A DNA stretch of 64,000 nucleotides from Asticcacaulis benevestitus DSM 16100 = ATCC BAA-896 (GCF_000376105.1 NZ_AQWM01000004.1:161178-225177); one strand, 5' to 3'; positions 28,117-37,562 are shown, numbered from the stretch's first letter. Program-made: numbers and translations. Notes: a model not told the origin generated them from the letters alone.

Positions 28117-28872
28117 ATGTCCTCAGCTCTCCCGTCTTCCGCGCCTTCGTCCCAAACAAGCGAACCGCAACTCGCCGCGCCCTTACGCATCCTCGTGGTC
28201 GATGACGACCAGGACCTGCGCGAACTGATCAGCAACTTCCTCGGGCAGAACGGCTTTGAGATTCACACCGCCGCCAATGGCCGCGACATGGAAATGGCGA
28301 TGGCGCGCGGCGATATCGCGCTCGTCGTGCTCGATTACATGATGCCGGGCGAAGACGGCCTCAGCATCTGCAAGCGCATCAATGAGCAGGGCGGACCGCC
28401 GGTCATCATGCTGTCGGCGCGTGGCGAGGAAATCGACCGCATCGTCGGCTTAGAGCTCGGCGCTGATGACTACATGGCCAAGCCCTTCCATCCGCGCGAA
28501 CTGCTGGCCCGCGTCCGCGCCGTGCTGCGCCGCCGTGAAAGCAGCGGTTCGCGCGGCGAAAAGTCGCCGTTCTCGCACTTCTTCAACTGGCAGCTCGACA
28601 ACATCAAGCGTACCCTCGTCCGCCCGGATGGCGTTCAGGTGGCGCTCTCCAACGCCGAGTTCGAACTGCTGCGCGTTTTCCTCGATCGTCCCGGTCGCGC
28701 GCTGTCGCGTGACCAGATCCTCGATTACCTGCACGGCCCCAATACCGACAGCTTCGACCGCGCCATCGATGTGCAGATCTCGCGTCTGCGCCGCAAACTG
28801 AGCGACGACACCAGCGAAGACATCATCCGTACCATCCGCGGCATCGGCTATATGTTCAAGCCGCTGAAGTAG
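28117..28872 (+). CDS. OmpR-family response regulator
   Basis: A 251-residue DNA-binding regulator. The receiver domain (about residues 25-140) has the acidic pocket VVDDDQDL, phospho-acceptor Asp in VVLDYMMPGE and Lys in MAKPFHP. The C-terminal winged helix has FELLRVFLDRPGRALSRDQIL and IDVQISRLRRKL. The Met at 28117 gives a Ser/Pro-rich lead of about 24 residues; the open frame continues upstream to 27922 but no ribosome site is clear. The sensor kinase follows after seven bases. It may control the divergent EF-hand genes. Confidence 0.93.
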   Translation: MSSALPSSAPSSQTSEPQLAAPLRILVVDDDQDLRELISNFLGQNGFEIHTAANGRDMEMAMARGDIALVVLDYMMPGEDGLSICKRINEQGGPPVIMLSARGEEIDRIVGLELGADDYMAKPFHPRELLARVRAVLRRRESSGSRGEKSPFSHFFNWQLDNIKRTLVRPDGVQVALSNAEFELLRVFLDRPGRALSRDQILDYLHGPNTDSFDRAIDVQISRLRRKLSDDTSEDIIRTIRGIGYMFKPLK

Positions 28873-28879
28873 GCCCTGA

Positions 28880-30433
28880 TTGTCCGAAAAGCTTAAACCG
28901 CAAGCTGGCCGTCCGCGCCTCATCTCCCTGCCGATCTTCTGGCAGGTGATGGGCTTAAGCCTCGCCGTGCTCATTCTGGCCATCGTCATACCGGCGCTGG
29001 TGGTGCTGAAGGCGCCCGAACCGCCGCCGTCCGGCTATTCACTGAGCGAGGTGGTCACCGCCCTGCGCACCGGCGAGGCCCGGCTACAGAACGGCCACCG
29101 GCTGAAGGCCCAGACCCTGACGGCCGCGCCCGATTTCATCACCGTCGAAGAAACGCACGGCCAGCGTCTGTTAAGTTTCCAGACCACCATCGCCCAGCGC
29201 CTTGCCGGCGAACTGAATGTGCCGGCCGATACCATCACCGTCCGCTTCCCACCACGCAAACGGTTTAACGGGCCGATGCGTGATTATAATGCCGTCCACA
29301 TGATGGGGGATGGCAAGTTCGGCGTCCCCCCGGATAATGATGGCCCGCGCCCTTACAATCAGCGCGATGGCGGCCCGTTCGGCGACCTGCCGCCGCCGGG
29401 AGAGATACCCCAGAACAGGCATGCCGCGTCTTCCGGCGCCGCGCCCCTGGCCTCCTTTGGCGCCGAGCGCACCGACACCTTCTACCCCGCCTTCAACGCC
29501 GCCTGGAAGCTGAAGGACGGCACCTGGCGCGTCATCACGCCGCCCAAGGCGCTGATCGAACCTTGGCAGGCGCGCCTTCTGCTCGGTTTTGGCCTGACTG
29601 CCCTGCTCATCCTGCCACTGGCCTGGTGGCTGTCGCAGCGCCTGTCACGCCCGATCATCGCCTTCTCCGAAGCCGCCGCCAAGCTCAGCGTGGAAGACAA
29701 CGCCCCGCCGGTGCTCTCGGTCGGGCCGCGCGAGGTGCGCGCCGCCGCCGATGTGCTCAATGAGATGCAGACGCGTATCCGCAAGCAGGTCGAGAGCCGC
29801 ACAGCCCTGATGGCTGCCATCGCCCACGACCTGAAAACCCCGCTGGCGCGCATGCGGCTGCGCATCGAAGACCTGCCCGGCCCCTTGCGCGAAAAATTGA
29901 GCGGCGACATCGCCCACATGGACGGTCTGATCCGCTCGGCCATGAGCTTCACCAGCGCGCACAAGATGAACGAGACCCTGCGACCGCTAGACCTGTCGTC
30001 ACTGGTTGAGAGCCTGTCTGAGGACCTGTGCGCCGTCTGCACGATGGAGCCAGCCCTGATCGAAGACAACATCATGGTCAAGGGCGACGGCGTGGCGCTG
30101 AAACGCATCATCACCAACCTGGTTGAAAACGCCGCCCGCTACGCAGGCGGCTGCCGTATCGAACTGTCGTCACGCGCTCACAAGGCCGAACTGCGCATCG
30201 TCGATGACGGCCCCGGCCTGCCGCTGGAAGCCTTAGAGACAGTGTTCGAACCCTTCTACCGGCTGGAATCGTCGCGCAACCGCGATACCGGCGGCACCGG
30301 TCTTGGCCTTTCGGTGGCGCGCGCCCTGACCGAAGCGCAAGGCGGTAGCCTGACAGCGGCCAACCGCTACGCCGGCCAGCAGGTGATTGGCCTCGAACTG
30401 CTGCTGGTCATGCCGACGCTCAGCCTGAAATAG
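28880..30433 (+). CDS. Sensor histidine kinase with large periplasmic domain
   Basis: A 517-residue inner-membrane kinase, TTG start at 28880. TM1 lies at about residues 20-45 and TM2 at about 235-257. The periplasmic domain between them is about 185 residues, Pro/Asp-rich in its second half (DNDGPRPYNQRDGGPFGDLPPPGE). HAMP follows (SQRLSRPIIAFSEAAAKL), then the H-box AIAHDLKTPLARM with the phospho-His, N-box NLVENAARYAGG, and G-boxes DDGPGLP and GGTGLGLSVA. It is the partner of the regulator directly upstream. The signal is unknown, although the neighbouring EF-hand genes suggest a divalent cation. Confidence 0.93.
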   Translation: MSEKLKPQAGRPRLISLPIFWQVMGLSLAVLILAIVIPALVVLKAPEPPPSGYSLSEVVTALRTGEARLQNGHRLKAQTLTAAPDFITVEETHGQRLLSFQTTIAQRLAGELNVPADTITVRFPPRKRFNGPMRDYNAVHMMGDGKFGVPPDNDGPRPYNQRDGGPFGDLPPPGEIPQNRHAASSGAAPLASFGAERTDTFYPAFNAAWKLKDGTWRVITPPKALIEPWQARLLLGFGLTALLILPLAWWLSQRLSRPIIAFSEAAAKLSVEDNAPPVLSVGPREVRAAADVLNEMQTRIRKQVESRTALMAAIAHDLKTPLARMRLRIEDLPGPLREKLSGDIAHMDGLIRSAMSFTSAHKMNETLRPLDLSSLVESLSEDLCAVCTMEPALIEDNIMVKGDGVALKRIITNLVENAARYAGGCRIELSSRAHKAELRIVDDGPGLPLEALETVFEPFYRLESSRNRDTGGTGLGLSVARALTEAQGGSLTAANRYAGQQVIGLELLLVMPTLSLK

Positions 30434-30545
30434 GCACTGCGATCTCGTTGCGTTTTCGACCATCCGACAGAGGTTTTATGCATGCCTTGTAAGGATCGAG
30501 ACTGGAATTGGGTTGATAGCGCTATCATATAGGTGAGTGCGCGAA

Positions 30546-30570
30546 TTAAGGCTTGACTTCAAAGCCTTAA
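30546..30570. promoter_or_regulatory. Palindrome upstream of gap
   Basis: TTAAGGCTT GACTTCA AAGCCTTAA, perfect nine-base arms, 77 bases before the gap start codon. It could be an operator or leader hairpin controlling the glycolytic genes. Confidence 0.45.
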
Positions 30571-30646
30571 GGCGAAAAAAACACCGCGTCCACGCTCAGG
30601 CGCGATCGCCCGCAAAGGGCGCTGCATTTCAGAAAAGGATTCCCCC

Positions 30647-31669
30647 ATGGCTTTACGTGTCGCCATCAACGGTTTTGGCCGCATCGGTCGTCTTGTCCTG
30701 CGTTCGATCATCGAACACGGCCGTACGGATATCGAGGTCGTCGCGATCAACGATCTGGGCCCGGTGGAAACCAACGCGCACCTGCTGCGCTATGACTCGG
30801 TGCACGGCCGCTTCCCCGCCGAGGTCAAGGTGGAAGGCGACAGCCTGATCATCATCGCCAATGGCAAGACCTATGGCCCGATCAAGGTGACCGCGATCAA
30901 GAACCCGGCCGAGCTACCGCACAAGGATCTCAAGGTCGATATCGCCCTGGAATGCACCGGCATCTTCACCAGCAAGGAAAAGGCCCTGGCGCACATCGAA
31001 GCCGGCGCCAAGAAGGTCATCATTTCGGCCCCCGGCGACAACGCCGACAAGACCATCGTCTATGGCGTCAACCACGACACCCTGTCGGCTGACGATGTCG
31101 TCATCTCCAACGCTTCGTGCACCACCAACTGCCTGGCGCCGGTCGCCAAGGTGCTGTCGGACCTGTGCGGCATCGAGCGCGGCTACATGACGACGATCCA
31201 CTCCTACACCGGCGACCAGCCGACGCTGGACACCATGCACAAGGACCTGTATCGCGCCCGCGCTGCCGCCCTCAGCATGATCCCGACCTCGACCGGTGCC
31301 GCCAAGGCCGTCGGCCTTGTCCTACCGCACCTGAAGGGCAAGCTCGACGGTTCGTCGATCCGCGTGCCGACCCCGAACGTCTCGGTCGTCGATCTGGTCA
31401 TCACGCCGTCGCGCGCCGTCACCAAGGAAGAGATCAACGCTGCCATCATCGCCGCCGCTGACGGCCCGATGAAGGGCGTGCTCGACTACAGCGACGCGCC
31501 GCTGGTCTCCTCGGACTATAACCACAATCCGGCGTCTTCGACCTTCGCCCTGCCGCAGACCCAGGTCATCGAGGGCCAACTGGTCCGCGTCCTGTCGTGG
31601 TACGACAACGAGTGGGGCTTCTCCTCTCGCATGGCCGACACCGCCGTGGCGTTCGGCAAGTTCCTCTGA
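30647..31669 (+). CDS. gap: Glyceraldehyde-3-phosphate dehydrogenase
   Basis: Converts glyceraldehyde-3-phosphate with NAD(P)+ and phosphate to 1,3-bisphosphoglycerate. The 340 residues have the Rossmann GFGRIGR (about 9-15), the catalytic Cys in SNASCTTNC (about 156), and a C-terminal [15 protein letters not shown]. The N-terminal INDLG leaves cofactor preference undecided between NAD and NADP. RBS: AAAAGGATTCCCCC. It ends in a strong terminator; pgk and fba follow. Confidence 0.96.
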   Translation: MALRVAINGFGRIGRLVLRSIIEHGRTDIEVVAINDLGPVETNAHLLRYDSVHGRFPAEVKVEGDSLIIIANGKTYGPIKVTAIKNPAELPHKDLKVDIALECTGIFTSKEKALAHIEAGAKKVIISAPGDNADKTIVYGVNHDTLSADDVVISNASCTTNCLAPVAKVLSDLCGIERGYMTTIHSYTGDQPTLDTMHKDLYRARAAALSMIPTSTGAAKAVGLVLPHLKGKLDGSSIRVPTPNVSVVDLVITPSRAVTKEEINAAIIAAADGPMKGVLDYSDAPLVSSDYNHNPASSTFALPQTQVIEGQLVRVLSWYDNEWGFSSRMADTAVAFGKFL

Positions 31670-31676
31670 TAGCTTC

Positions 31677-31707
31677 AACCCCGCTGAACCTGTTCAGCGG
31701 GGTTTTT
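31677..31707 (+). terminator. Rho-independent terminator of gap
   Basis: AACCCCGCTGAA / TTCAGCGGGGTT perfect 12-base arms with CCTG loop, followed by TTTTT. Confidence 0.93.
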
Positions 31708-31728
31708 CATCTTTTCCAAAGCAAGAGA

Positions 31729-31859
31729 CCCCACCACCGCATCTAGCGCTGTCGCGCGTCGTGCGGTCCCCCTCCCCAACAAGTGGGGAGGATCAAGAAT
31801 ATCTGTACCTCCCCACTTGTTGGGGAGGGGGACCGCGCCTGAAAGGCGTGGTGGTGGGG
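31729..31859. repeat. Large palindromic element between gap and pgk
   Basis: Perfect 29-base arms at 31763-31791 and 31808-31836 enclose a 16-base spacer; the arms contain CCTCCCC and CTTGTTGGGG strings. An outer pair CCCCACCACC (31729-31738) and GGTGGTGGGG (31850-31859) bounds the whole. The size and symmetry resemble REPIN or small non-coding mobile elements. Hairpins at 12170 and 23670 share the ACCTCCCC core. Confidence 0.75.
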
Positions 31860-31893
31860 CATCTCACTTTCTTTCCTCTTCGCGGAGCCTTCC

Positions 31894-33069
31894 ATGCCCT
31901 TCAAAACCCTCGATGACGTTTCCGATCTCAACGGCAAGACCGCGCTGGTGCGCGTCGATTTCAACGTGCCGGTCGAGGATGGCCGCATCACCGACGACAC
32001 CCGTCTGCGCGTCGCCCTGCCGACCATAAAGAAGCTCCTCGACAAGGGCGCCAAGGTCGCCCTGCTGGCCCACTTCGACCGCCCCAAGGGCAAGGTCGTG
32101 CCGGCCATGTCGCTCGCCTTCGTGGCACCTGCCCTTTCAGCCCTGCTGGGCGAAGAGGTCGCCTTCGCGGAGTGCCTCGATCAGCGCTATGAGGGCGCCG
32201 CCCGCGTCGTGCTCTATGAAAACGTCCGCTTCCATCCCGGCGAAGAAGCTAACGACGCCGGCTTTGCCAAACAACTGGCCGCGCTTGGCGATATCTATGT
32301 CAACGACGCCTTTTCCGCCGCCCACCGCGCCCATGCCTCGACCGAGGGCGTTGCCCACCTGATCCCCGCCTATGCCGGTGAATCGATGCGCCGCGAACTG
32401 ACCGCGCTGGACAAGGCTCTGGGCAACCCCGAGCGCCCGACGCTCGGCATTGTCGGCGGCTCCAAGGTCTCAACCAAGCTCGACCTGCTGAAAAATCTCG
32501 TAGGCTCGCTCGATGCCCTGGCCATCGGCGGCGGCATGGCCAACACCTTCCTCTACGCGCAGGGCCACGATGTCGGCGGCTCGTTGTGCGAAAAGGATCT
32601 GAAGGACACTGCGCTGGAAATCCTGCGCGAAGCCGAAACGAAGGGCTGCAAGATCATGCTGCCGCTCGATATCGTGGTAGCCCAGGAGTTCAAGGCCAAT
32701 GCCCCGCACCGCACGCAATCGCTGAACGCGCCGTTATCCGCCGAGGACAAGATTTTCGATGCCGGTCCCTTGACCGTCGAGGCCCTCACCACAGTGATGG
32801 AAGGTTCCAAGACCCTGATCTGGAACGGCCCTCTGGGTGTGTTTGAATTGCCACCCTTCGACGCCGCGACCGTCGCTGCGGCGAAATTTGCTGCATCGCA
32901 AACCAAATCGGGTAAGCTGGTGGCCGTGGCAGGCGGTGGCGACACCGTGGCCGCCTTGAACCATGCCGGTGTGGCCGACGACATGACGTTTGTCTCGACC
33001 GCCGGCGGCGCTTTCCTGGAGTGGATGGAAGGCAAGGTTCTGCCGGGCGTCGCGGCGCTGGAAGCGTAA
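31894..33069 (+). CDS. pgk: Phosphoglycerate kinase
   Basis: Transfers phosphate from 1,3-bisphosphoglycerate to ADP. The 391 residues carry the N-terminal RVDFNVP (about 22-28), [10 protein letters not shown], the substrate-binding [13 protein letters not shown], the hinge region and the C-terminal nucleotide motifs WNGPLGVFE and [11 protein letters not shown]. It is the full family length. RBS GCGGAG lies seven bases upstream of the ATG. The sequence between gap and pgk holds the palindromic element, so the two may have separate promoters. Confidence 0.96.
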   Translation: MPFKTLDDVSDLNGKTALVRVDFNVPVEDGRITDDTRLRVALPTIKKLLDKGAKVALLAHFDRPKGKVVPAMSLAFVAPALSALLGEEVAFAECLDQRYEGAARVVLYENVRFHPGEEANDAGFAKQLAALGDIYVNDAFSAAHRAHASTEGVAHLIPAYAGESMRRELTALDKALGNPERPTLGIVGGSKVSTKLDLLKNLVGSLDALAIGGGMANTFLYAQGHDVGGSLCEKDLKDTALEILREAETKGCKIMLPLDIVVAQEFKANAPHRTQSLNAPLSAEDKIFDAGPLTVEALTTVMEGSKTLIWNGPLGVFELPPFDAATVAAAKFAASQTKSGKLVAVAGGGDTVAALNHAGVADDMTFVSTAGGAFLEWMEGKVLPGVAALEA

Positions 33070-33335
33070 TTGGAACAGTAATTGCAGGGTTACTGTCGAC
33101 TTTAAAATTTATATTCGGGCGGTCTAAAACAGGTCAAAGACCAAACCGCCCGAACCACGACCGGCCCCGCCACAGGGCCGTCAGCGCTCACCACAGGTAT
33201 TGGCCCCGCTGTGGTGAGTCGAAAATGACTGGCTTCTGAGCCTCGCAGCGGAGCGTACTTCGGTACGTGAGCAGCGAAGCGGAAGAAGACGGGCGTTTGC
33301 AGACCACCACAGAGGGGCCAGAAAAAGGGAAAATA
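33070..33335 (+). promoter_or_regulatory. Structured leader between pgk and fba
   Basis: Three inverted repeats lie in series. TTCGGGCGGT/ACCGCCCGAA spans 33114-33154, and CTCACCACAG/CTGTGGTGAG spans 33187-33218. A long imperfect hairpin closes on a TTCG tetraloop (CGTAC-TTCG-GTACG, 33254-33267), with outer arms reaching about 33232 and 33287. They may be pgk terminator, fba leader, or a structured repeat. No open reading frame is supported. Confidence 0.55.
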
Positions 33336-34373
33336 ATGGCTCGCATCAGCTTACGACAACTCCTCGATCACGCCGCCGAACATAGCTACGGCGTCCCCGG
33401 CTTCAATATCAACAATATGGAGCAGGGCATCGCCATCATGGAGGCGGCGCGCAAGACGGCCTCGCCGGTGATCCTGCAGGCGTCGCGCGGCGCCCGCGCC
33501 TATGCCAACGACCTGATGCTGAAGCGCATGATCAATGCGCTGGCCGAAATCTACCCCGAAATTCCGCTATGCATGCACCAGGACCATGGCAATTCCCTGG
33601 GCACCTGCGCCTCGGCGATCCAGCACGGCTTCACCTCGGTGATGATGGACGGCTCTCTGATGGCCGACGCCAAAACCCCCGCCGATTACGAGTATAATGT
33701 CGACGTCACGAAGAAGGTGGTCGAGATGGCCCATGCCTGCGGCGTGTCGGTCGAAGGCGAACTGGGCGTGCTTGGCTCGCTGGAAACCGGCATGGGCGAG
33801 GCCGAGGACGGCCACGGCGCCGAGGGCGTGCTGTCGCACGATCAGCTCCTGACCGACCCCGACCAGGCCGTCGACTTCGTCGCCAAAACCGGCGTCGATG
33901 CGTTGGCGATTGCGATGGGCACCAGCCACGGTGCCTACAAGTTTTCGCGCAAGCCCGATGGCGGCGTGCTGGCCATGGGCGTGATCGAGGAAATCCACAA
34001 GCGCCTGCCCAATACCCACCTCGTCATGCACGGTTCCTCGTCGGTGCCGCAGGATCTGCAGGACCTGATCAACGAATATGGCGGCGAGATTCCGCAAACC
34101 TGGGGCGTGCCGATCGAGGAACTGCAACGCGGTATCCGTTCGGGCGTGCGCAAGATCAATATCGACACCGACCTGCGCCTGGCCATCACCGCCGGCATCC
34201 GCAAGACCATGGCGGAAAACCCCGCCGGCTTCGATCCGCGCGGTTACTTCAAGCCGGCCTATGCCTTGATGCAGAAGGTCTGCGAAGAGCGCTTCGAACA
34301 GTTCGGCACGGCGGGCAATGCCCCCAAGATCAAGCCGGTCGGGCTCAGCGCCATGGCGCAGTTCTATCTGTAA
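33336..34373 (+). CDS. fba: Class II fructose-bisphosphate aldolase
   Basis: Zinc-dependent aldolase that forms or cleaves fructose-1,6-bisphosphate (and in Calvin-cycle types also sedoheptulose-1,7-bisphosphate). The 345 residues contain [18 protein letters not shown], the Zn ligands in MGTSHGAY and VMHGSSSVP, and [11 protein letters not shown]. The long form with [15 protein letters not shown] is the CbbA subtype. Start ATG 33336 is chosen over an open frame to 33267 that crosses the hairpins. It ends with its own terminator. Confidence 0.94.
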   Translation: MARISLRQLLDHAAEHSYGVPGFNINNMEQGIAIMEAARKTASPVILQASRGARAYANDLMLKRMINALAEIYPEIPLCMHQDHGNSLGTCASAIQHGFTSVMMDGSLMADAKTPADYEYNVDVTKKVVEMAHACGVSVEGELGVLGSLETGMGEAEDGHGAEGVLSHDQLLTDPDQAVDFVAKTGVDALAIAMGTSHGAYKFSRKPDGGVLAMGVIEEIHKRLPNTHLVMHGSSSVPQDLQDLINEYGGEIPQTWGVPIEELQRGIRSGVRKINIDTDLRLAITAGIRKTMAENPAGFDPRGYFKPAYALMQKVCEERFEQFGTAGNAPKIKPVGLSAMAQFYL

Positions 34374-34397
34374 GGATCGCTTGTTTTGAGCGCGCTA

Positions 34398-34426
34398 AAG
34401 GTCACCGCAACGCGGTGGCCTTTTTG
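34398..34426. terminator. Bidirectional terminator of fba and RNA ligase
   Basis: AAAGGTCACCG CAACG CGGTGGCCTTT followed by TTGC. On the reverse strand the same stem is followed by TTTAGC. It lies between convergent genes. Confidence 0.85.
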
Positions 34427-34486
34427 CTGGGTACAGGGAAAGGCGTTACGTGATATTTCCCAGATAAAGGCATGAAAAAATCGGCT

Positions 34487-35614
34487 TCAGCCGTCGAGCG
34501 CTTCGGCCAGGGTTTCTCCCATCAGCGAACGCAGGCTGAAGTCTTCGCGCAAATGGTTACGGCGATAGAAATCGATGAGGTCGATATCCTTGCCGACATA
34601 TCGCTTCATCAACGGCTTGAACAATGCGTGCCCCTGATGGTCGATGGCGAACGCCTTTTGGTCGAGATGCGCGCTCACCTGGTAAGCCGCCTCGATCTCG
34701 TCATTGAGCGCCAGCAGGTTGGCCTTGATGCGGCTTTCTATGGCACAGACCTCTGTCAGGTCTAAGCCGAGCTCCCGCAAGGCGCCCTTCAAGTCATCGA
34801 GCTCTTCGTCCAGTGTCAGTGACGCCACGTCACGTTCGCGCAGTAGGGTTGCCGCGCGATGCAACCGCAGATACCACGGACACTTGACCTTGGCCATGTC
34901 GCCGTTGGCAAACTGCAGGACGTAGCCCTCGCTCTCGTACATGGTTTCCAGCGAGGCAAACATGGCTTCCAGAGTCAGGTCCTTGCGTTCGGCGACGCGC
35001 GGCACCCGGTACAGCGAGACCAGGCCGTGGACCTCATGATCAGGATCGAGCAGCACGTAGGCGCCGCTGACGTTATCGCGGACATGCAGTAAGCGAAGTT
35101 GCGCCATCTCCTGCGGAACGACAATGCGAGCGCCGGGATGGGTCAGCTCAAACACGGCCGTCAGCCCGCGCCGCGCCACTTCATGGGCAAAGGCTGCGAC
35201 ATCCGCATGAGCCGGGTCGGCCAGGTAGGCCTCGGTCAGGCGGACGACGTCGGAGTCGAACGACTTTTTGGAGCGCCACACCACCTGCCCATCATGCCAA
35301 GCCGTGGCAATCATGCTGCCGTCGAGCTTGTCGTAAATGGCGACCACGTCGTTCCGCTGCAAAATTTGCTCTACCCGCTGGCCTTCTCTTTCGCCCACAT
35401 TGAAGAACTTGTGCAGCGGCCGTGATGCCACCGCCCCGTGGCGGTCAAAGACGATCCCCCGGCACTCAAGAGCTTCCTTCGTATCGAAGGTATCGTTGTC
35501 CATAAACATGTAGCAGCCCAGGGTCAGCCCGTTGGGCTGCTCGAAAAAGCGGATTTCCTTGCGATGGGCAACCGCGCCGCGAACCTCGTCTATGTGCTGA
35601 ATGACTTTGAACAT
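34487..35614 (-). CDS. T4 Rnl1-like ATP-dependent RNA ligase
   Basis: Seals or joins RNA ends by ligase-AMP chemistry. The 375 residues are close to T4 RNA ligase 1. The adenylated lysine motif I is YDKLDGSMI (KxDG), preceded by ECRGIVFD. Motif III-like VFELTHPGARIV, motif IV-like ESEGYVLQF and motif V KVKCPWY (KxK) follow in order. The start is ATG 35614, with GGAGG eight bases upstream; GTG 35629 is in frame but has a poorer site. Chromosomal genes of this kind are uncommon and usually phage-derived or part of RNA repair. No 2',3'-end-healing partner (Pnkp-like) is adjacent. Confidence 0.88.
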   Translation of the reverse strand: MFKVIQHIDEVRGAVAHRKEIRFFEQPNGLTLGCYMFMDNDTFDTKEALECRGIVFDRHGAVASRPLHKFFNVGEREGQRVEQILQRNDVVAIYDKLDGSMIATAWHDGQVVWRSKKSFDSDVVRLTEAYLADPAHADVAAFAHEVARRGLTAVFELTHPGARIVVPQEMAQLRLLHVRDNVSGAYVLLDPDHEVHGLVSLYRVPRVAERKDLTLEAMFASLETMYESEGYVLQFANGDMAKVKCPWYLRLHRAATLLRERDVASLTLDEELDDLKGALRELGLDLTEVCAIESRIKANLLALNDEIEAAYQVSAHLDQKAFAIDHQGHALFKPLMKRYVGKDIDLIDFYRRNHLREDFSLRSLMGETLAEALDG

Positions 35615-35789
35615 CTGGTATCCCTCCACCTGGCTTTATGATCCACCAAGGCGTCCGTGGCAAGAGCTTGCAACCTTAAGCTTTTCTACCCCAAAGCCGC
35701 GATTTCGTTTCTCGCCAAAGGCGTTATTTAATCTTCCGCCGCCACCCTGAATGGTAGTATGGTGCATCATCATACGTAAGTGAGGTCAG

Positions 35790-37562
35790 ATGCCACGCTC
35801 TGTATTATCCATTGCCAGCGTGTCCGCACTTGGGATGTTCCTGATATCCTGTCCTGCCTGGGCCGAAGAGTTCAACCGGCCTAAGGCCACGATGTTGATG
35901 ACCCCGCAGGCTGTCGATTACACCGCCGAAATGGTGCTTAGCCATCCCGGGCAGAAGAACGATGACCGCACCATGATCTACCGGTCGGGGAAGCTGCAGC
36001 GCGAAGAAAGCATCGCAAAGGGCGGTATCGTTCTTTCTAGCTATGCAGATCTGGCGACGGGTTTATCGTGGCGTGTCGCGCGGCAATCGAATGGCAACAT
36101 CCTCTCTCTGTCTGTCGCAGCCAGGCGCCCCGGCGAAGGCTACACGCTTAAGAAAACGTCCAGGACAGATAAACTGCTTAGCGAGACCTGCACCGTGTGG
36201 AGGCTGGTTTTTCATAGGAAGCCCAGGCCTGAGGACGGGTATGAAGAAGACTGCGTGACCCTGGATGGTGTCTTGTTATGGCATAAGATATTTTACCATG
36301 ATGGAGGCGTCATGGACACGACGCGCGCCGTTGCGATAACGCGCCGACCGGTAAAAAAGTCTGAAGTCACACCGCCCGCACGTGTCCTGAATTTGGCGTC
36401 CTATGGGAACTGGCAACCCGGAAACGGCCGCCTGCCAAATGACGAAGTGCTGCTTCAGGGTGGCCAGTTTAAAGATAGTCCGCCGAACCAGATGATCCTC
36501 CAGCGGCGCATGGGCGTCCTGTGGTTTGAGTATGATCGAAACCCGCTTTACCAGCAGCACATATATCGAAATGCCACGCACCAGTTACGCGTGACCGAAG
36601 ATGCAAGCGGTGCGCTGATGGACATTGACATCATGCCGCGGAAGGACCGGCGGCAATCTATAACCTCACAGAAATTACAGACTTTTGAGACTATTCTGGG
36701 GGAGCGGTGCCAAATGTTCAATATGGCCCCCCACATAGTGGATCGTGGCGAAAAGCAGTGTCTCACGCCGACCGGGCTGTTGCTTTTCAAGACCATCTGG
36801 TCCGAGGGCTGGAGCGGAGGCGTGCGGGCTGTGCGCCTCACGCGTGGCCAGGTCAAGACGGCCGACATGTTGCCACCGGCGGATATTCTTACCGGCAAAT
36901 GGGTGGAGCAAGGCGCCCTGCCAAAACCGCCTCCGAAGCCTGAGCCACCCAGCCAACGCAATGGTGACTGGTTCACTCAGCCTTCCGAGCTGTCAAAACA
37001 GAAATTTTACCCGGCACGAGCCCTTGCCGAAGAGATCGAAGGGAACGCAAGGATCAAGTGCACCTTTGGCGTCAGCGGATTCTTGAAGTTCTGCGAAATC
37101 CTTGAGGAGAAACCGGCAGGGTATCGTTTCGGCAAGGCAACCGTCGATATGTTCCGGACGCAAAGCAAGAAAAAGGCGGGGACGTACAGGCCAGGCGACT
37201 TCACGATGATCCGCTACGACTGGAGGCTCCCAGATGACATCGCCAACGACGGCTCTTTCCTTCGCCGCTTAAATTCCAGCGAGGTTCGCGCTCTTATAAC
37301 CAAGTCGAAAATTAAAGGCGCGGAACCCGGCTACCAAGGGTTTGGGCCAAACGGCTATTACGTCGTTCAGGATCAAAAAGGTGTCGTAACTTACGGAACC
37401 TGGCTTGAAACAAATGGGCAGGCATGTGTGCGTATGGCCAAGGCAGAAAACAACCTATGCTTCTACGTATTGATCGACGCATCTTCCCAGTATTATTTGA
37501 GTGAACGCGTACTTCCTGGTCCTTATCGCTTGAGGCAGGTTACAATTACACGAACGCAATAG
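35790..37562 (+). CDS. Secreted protein with duplicated domain and TonB-like module
   Basis: A 590-residue exported protein (signal peptide ending PAWAE). Residues about 30-200 and 215-380 repeat one another: each has a set of strands, an E..C..w.l or GERCQMFN cysteine, a DCVTLDGVLLW / QCLTPTGLLLF unit and a closing TRAVAITRRPVKKSEVTPPARVL / VRAVRLTRGQVKTADMLPPADIL. A Pro-rich linker (PKPPPKPEPP) leads to a TonB C-terminal-like unit (ARIKCTFGVSGFLKFCEILEEKPAGYRFGKATVDMF). A final domain of about 110 residues has no recognised family. Function unknown. Confidence 0.72.
   Translation: MPRSVLSIASVSALGMFLISCPAWAEEFNRPKATMLMTPQAVDYTAEMVLSHPGQKNDDRTMIYRSGKLQREESIAKGGIVLSSYADLATGLSWRVARQSNGNILSLSVAARRPGEGYTLKKTSRTDKLLSETCTVWRLVFHRKPRPEDGYEEDCVTLDGVLLWHKIFYHDGGVMDTTRAVAITRRPVKKSEVTPPARVLNLASYGNWQPGNGRLPNDEVLLQGGQFKDSPPNQMILQRRMGVLWFEYDRNPLYQQHIYRNATHQLRVTEDASGALMDIDIMPRKDRRQSITSQKLQTFETILGERCQMFNMAPHIVDRGEKQCLTPTGLLLFKTIWSEGWSGGVRAVRLTRGQVKTADMLPPADILTGKWVEQGALPKPPPKPEPPSQRNGDWFTQPSELSKQKFYPARALAEEIEGNARIKCTFGVSGFLKFCEILEEKPAGYRFGKATVDMFRTQSKKKAGTYRPGDFTMIRYDWRLPDDIANDGSFLRRLNSSEVRALITKSKIKGAEPGYQGFGPNGYYVVQDQKGVVTYGTWLETNGQACVRMAKAENNLCFYVLIDASSQYYLSERVLPGPYRLRQVTITRTQ

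Noticed and set aside
31763..31836. Perfect inverted repeat read as a terminator of gap
   Set aside because: gap already has a strong terminator at 31677-31707; arm length and outer inverted pair fit a repeat element better.
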